A stretch of 7,420 nt of DNA, from contig CATMNW010000114.1 in assembly GCA_950071875.1 (NCBI GenBank), positions 1 to 7,420 on the forward strand, written 5' to 3'. Position numbers and translations under genes: made by a program. Shown piece after piece: positions 5,982 through 7,420 of the stretch (the stretch's first letter is position 1; the number at the start of each line of letters is the position of its first letter). This stretch comes from an uncultured Erythrobacteraceae bacterium (GTDB lineage: Bacteria; Pseudomonadota; Alphaproteobacteria; Sphingomonadales; Sphingomonadaceae). Under the pieces are notes generated by a model. It had not been told where the DNA came from. It was given only the letters and a program-made list of their open reading frames with translations, and ran no database searches.

Positions 5982-5987
5982 CAGATA
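5982..5987 (-). promoter_or_regulatory. Possible -10 box for recR
   Basis: TATCTG, the same hexamer as the predicted def -10 box, lies seven bases before the recR ATG on the minus strand, again predicting a near-leaderless mRNA. No good -35 box stands 16-18 bases upstream, so this is weak. AGGG directly abuts the ATG and is too close to serve as a normal ribosome site. Confidence 0.25.
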
Positions 5988-6027
5988 GGGGCGCGGGCGG
6001 AACAGAGAAAGACCACAAAGGCCTGTA

Positions 6028-6936
6028 ATGCGCATAATCTTCATGGGATCGCCGGATTTTGCCGTGCCGACGTTGCAGGCACTGGTAGATGCAGCGCATG
6101 AGGTGGTGTGCGTCTACACCCAGCCCCCGCGTCCGGGCGGGCGGCGCGGCAAGGAACTGACGCCGACGCCGGTCCACAGCCGCGCCAGCGACCTCGGCAT
6201 CGAGGTGCGGCACCCCAAATCGCTCAAATCGGCCGAAGAGCAGGAAGCCTTCGCCGCGCTCGATGCCGATGTGGCTATCGTGGCGGCCTATGGCCTGATC
6301 CTGCCGCAAGCGATCCTCGATGCGCCGAAGCATGGCTGTCTCAATGTCCACGCATCGATCCTGCCGCGCTGGCGCGGTGCTGCGCCGATCCATCGTGCGG
6401 TAATGGCGGGCGATCCGGTGACCGGCGTGACGATCATGCAAATGGAAGCCGGCCTCGACACCGGCCCCATGCTGACGATGGCGCGCTCCCCGATCGAAGA
6501 CAAGACGACCGGCGAACTGACCGAAGAGCTGGCCGAAATCGGCGCGCAGCTGATGGTCGGCACGCTGATCGATCTCGAGATGCTGCACCCGCTCGAACAG
6601 GACGACGCCAAGGCAACCTACGCCGCCAAGATCGACAAGTCCGAGGCGCGGATCGAGTGGGACCGCCCGGCAGAGGAGGTCGTGCGCCACATCCACGGCC
6701 TCTCGCCCTTCCCCGGCGTGTGGTTCGAGCTGGACGGCGTGCGAGTGAAGGTGCTGCGTGCCGAGGTCGCTGACGGCGCGGGCAAGCCCGGCGAAGTGCT
6801 GGACGAGCGGCTCGCCATCGCCTGCTCCGAAGGCGCGATCCGCCCCACCGAGCTCCAGCGCGCGGGCAAGCCCAAGATGGACCTCGAGAATTTCCTGCGC
6901 GGGAATGCCGTGGCGAAGGGGACCGTTCTGGCGTGA
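6028..6936 (+). CDS. fmt: Methionyl-tRNA formyltransferase
   Basis: A 302-residue Fmt, which formylates initiator Met-tRNA using 10-formyl-tetrahydrofolate. The catalytic residues Asn106, His108 and Asp144 fall at the same numbers as in E. coli Fmt, within LNVHASILPRWRGAAPIHRA (105-124) and MEAGLDTGPML (139-149). The N-terminal Rossmann start is MRIIFMGSPDFAVP. The basic tRNA-contact loop is PPRPGGRRGKELTPTPVH at 33-50. The C-terminal OB-like domain runs from about 205 to the end, with HGLSPFPGVWF at 223-233. AAAGG at 6017-6021 is a good ribosome site six bases from the ATG. The last codons overlap the next gene in GTGA. Its functional partner def is about 0.9 kb away on the other strand. Confidence 0.97.
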   Translation: MRIIFMGSPDFAVPTLQALVDAAHEVVCVYTQPPRPGGRRGKELTPTPVHSRASDLGIEVRHPKSLKSAEEQEAFAALDADVAIVAAYGLILPQAILDAPKHGCLNVHASILPRWRGAAPIHRAVMAGDPVTGVTIMQMEAGLDTGPMLTMARSPIEDKTTGELTEELAEIGAQLMVGTLIDLEMLHPLEQDDAKATYAAKIDKSEARIEWDRPAEEVVRHIHGLSPFPGVWFELDGVRVKVLRAEVADGAGKPGEVLDERLAIACSEGAIRPTELQRAGKPKMDLENFLRGNAVAKGTVLA

Positions 6937-7331
6937 TGATTAGAAGTGCTCGCCTCTCGACAGTCCTAACCGTCACGCTGCTGTCCGCGGGCGCTATTCT
7001 GCTCGCAAATGCACTCGGAATGCTACATCAGGGCGAGGAGATTTATTGGTTCGGCAAACTTGTGATCTGGTCCGCGTCTGCGGCGCTCCTCGCGTCCGTA
7101 GTGGCCGCAGCATCCGTTTTCTTTTCCGAGCGCACGACTCGTTGGGCCACTTTGGTAGCGCTACTGCTCACTGTGCCCATCGGCGTCGTGACGATGGCGC
7201 CTGCAGTGTGGTGCGCGTTCCTTCCGTGCAGTGACAGCATGTCAATTCCTGCTCCGTTGAACCTTCAAGGATTACTCCTGTTCTTGCCGCAGATTGCGAC
7301 CCTCTTGCTTCTAAAGCGTCGGCAATCGTGA
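6933..7331 (+). CDS. Hypothetical four-helix membrane protein between fmt and truA
   Basis: A 132-residue protein from GTG 6933, or 131 from ATG 6936, which I do not recognise. Four hydrophobic stretches are visible at about 9-30, 42-64, 70-93 and 109-127. Charged residues sit in the loops (HQGEE, SERTTR) and at the basic C-terminus (KRRQS). Two cysteines, in WCAFLPC at 93-99, could form a disulfide if that loop is periplasmic. It overlaps fmt and truA by GTGA at each end, so it is probably translated with them. By hand count about 64% of its codons end in G or C, clearly lower than in fmt. It uses AGA, TTA and several CTA codons that are rare nearby. This suggests a more recent arrival than its neighbours. 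AAGGGGA at 6916-6922 may serve as its ribosome site. Confidence 0.75.
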   Translation: MMIRSARLSTVLTVTLLSAGAILLANALGMLHQGEEIYWFGKLVIWSASAALLASVVAAASVFFSERTTRWATLVALLLTVPIGVVTMAPAVWCAFLPCSDSMSIPAPLNLQGLLLFLPQIATLLLLKRRQS

Positions 7332-7420
7332 CCCGCTTCGCGCTCACCCTCGAATTCGACGGCAGCCCCTTTTTCGGCCTCCAGCGCCAGAAGGACGGGC
7401 CGAGCGTGCAGCAGGCTGTC
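7328..7420 (+). CDS. truA: tRNA pseudouridine(38-40) synthase TruA (3' end missing)
   Basis: Only the first 31 codons are present. They read as the TruA N-terminus: FALTLEFDGSPFFGLQRQ (4-21) followed by SVQQAV (26-31), matching the family pattern of a beta strand, DG..Y/F.GWQ.Q and SVQ. Residue 18 is Leu where many TruA proteins have Trp. The catalytic aspartate, near residue 60 in E. coli TruA, is outside the window. TruA makes pseudouridine at positions 38-40 of the tRNA anticodon arm. The GTG start overlaps the preceding stop codon by four bases (GTGA), implying coupled translation. fmt and truA are commonly neighbours in alphaproteobacteria. Confidence 0.93.
   Translation, partial: MTRFALTLEFDGSPFFGLQRQKDGPSVQQAV

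Noticed and set aside
5975..6016. A longer recR start giving 14 extra residues
   Set aside because: The residues are unlike RecR N-termini and would overlap the likely regulatory region shared with fmt.
5740..6696. A 318-codon minus-strand frame across fmt and the recR start
   Set aside because: It is antisense to fmt and out of frame with recR, with no recognisable motif.
1..7420. CRISPR array, tRNA or rRNA genes, phage or insertion-sequence genes
   Set aside because: I saw no regularly spaced repeats, no tRNA-like cloverleaf, and no transposase or integrase motifs on either strand.

Overview
The window is dense, high-GC bacterial chromosome and looks like an alphaproteobacterium. The protein styles suggest Sphingomonadales, probably the Erythrobacter group; this placement is an impression from gene order and sequence style, not a search result. 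Almost every base is coding. The longest gene-free stretch is about 200 bases, and it holds the most unusual structure in the window.

Layout, left to right. (1) Plus strand, 1-2277: the 3' part of rapZ, a mannose-family PTS EIIA protein, an HPr protein and a SpoU/TrmH-family RNA 2'-O-methyltransferase. EIIA, HPr and the methyltransferase overlap or lie 3 bases apart. RapZ-EIIA-HPr is the regulatory PTS cluster seen in many alphaproteobacteria, usually with an HPr kinase upstream; that kinase would lie outside the window. No sugar permease is visible. (2) Plus strand, 2317-2832: a PilZ-domain protein, a probable cyclic-di-GMP receptor. It converges on the next block across an 85-base gap. (3) Minus strand, 5974 down to 2918: recR, then peptide deformylase (def), a 65-residue membrane protein overlapping the end of def, and rmuC. 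(4) Plus strand, 6028-7420: fmt, an unrecognised 131/132-residue membrane protein, and the start of truA. Both junctions in this last block are 4-base GTGA overlaps.

Most of these genes are housekeeping. Def and Fmt are the two enzymes of the N-formyl-methionine cycle, TruA and the SpoU-family enzyme modify RNA, and RecR and RmuC act in DNA recombination and repair. Def and Fmt are often encoded side by side, but here they are on opposite strands with recR between them.

The main non-gene finding lies between the recR stop codon and the def start (about 5210-5382). It is a composite inverted repeat with a perfect 31-bp GC-rich core stem around a 15-base loop. The repeat continues outward imperfectly on both sides, and each flank carries its own small hairpin. 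Those two hairpins have different stem sequences but the same four-base loop, which suggests selection for the fold. The outer edge of one arm coincides with a good sigma-70-like promoter that would give def a nearly leaderless mRNA. I see no defence system, phage, transposase or CRISPR array.
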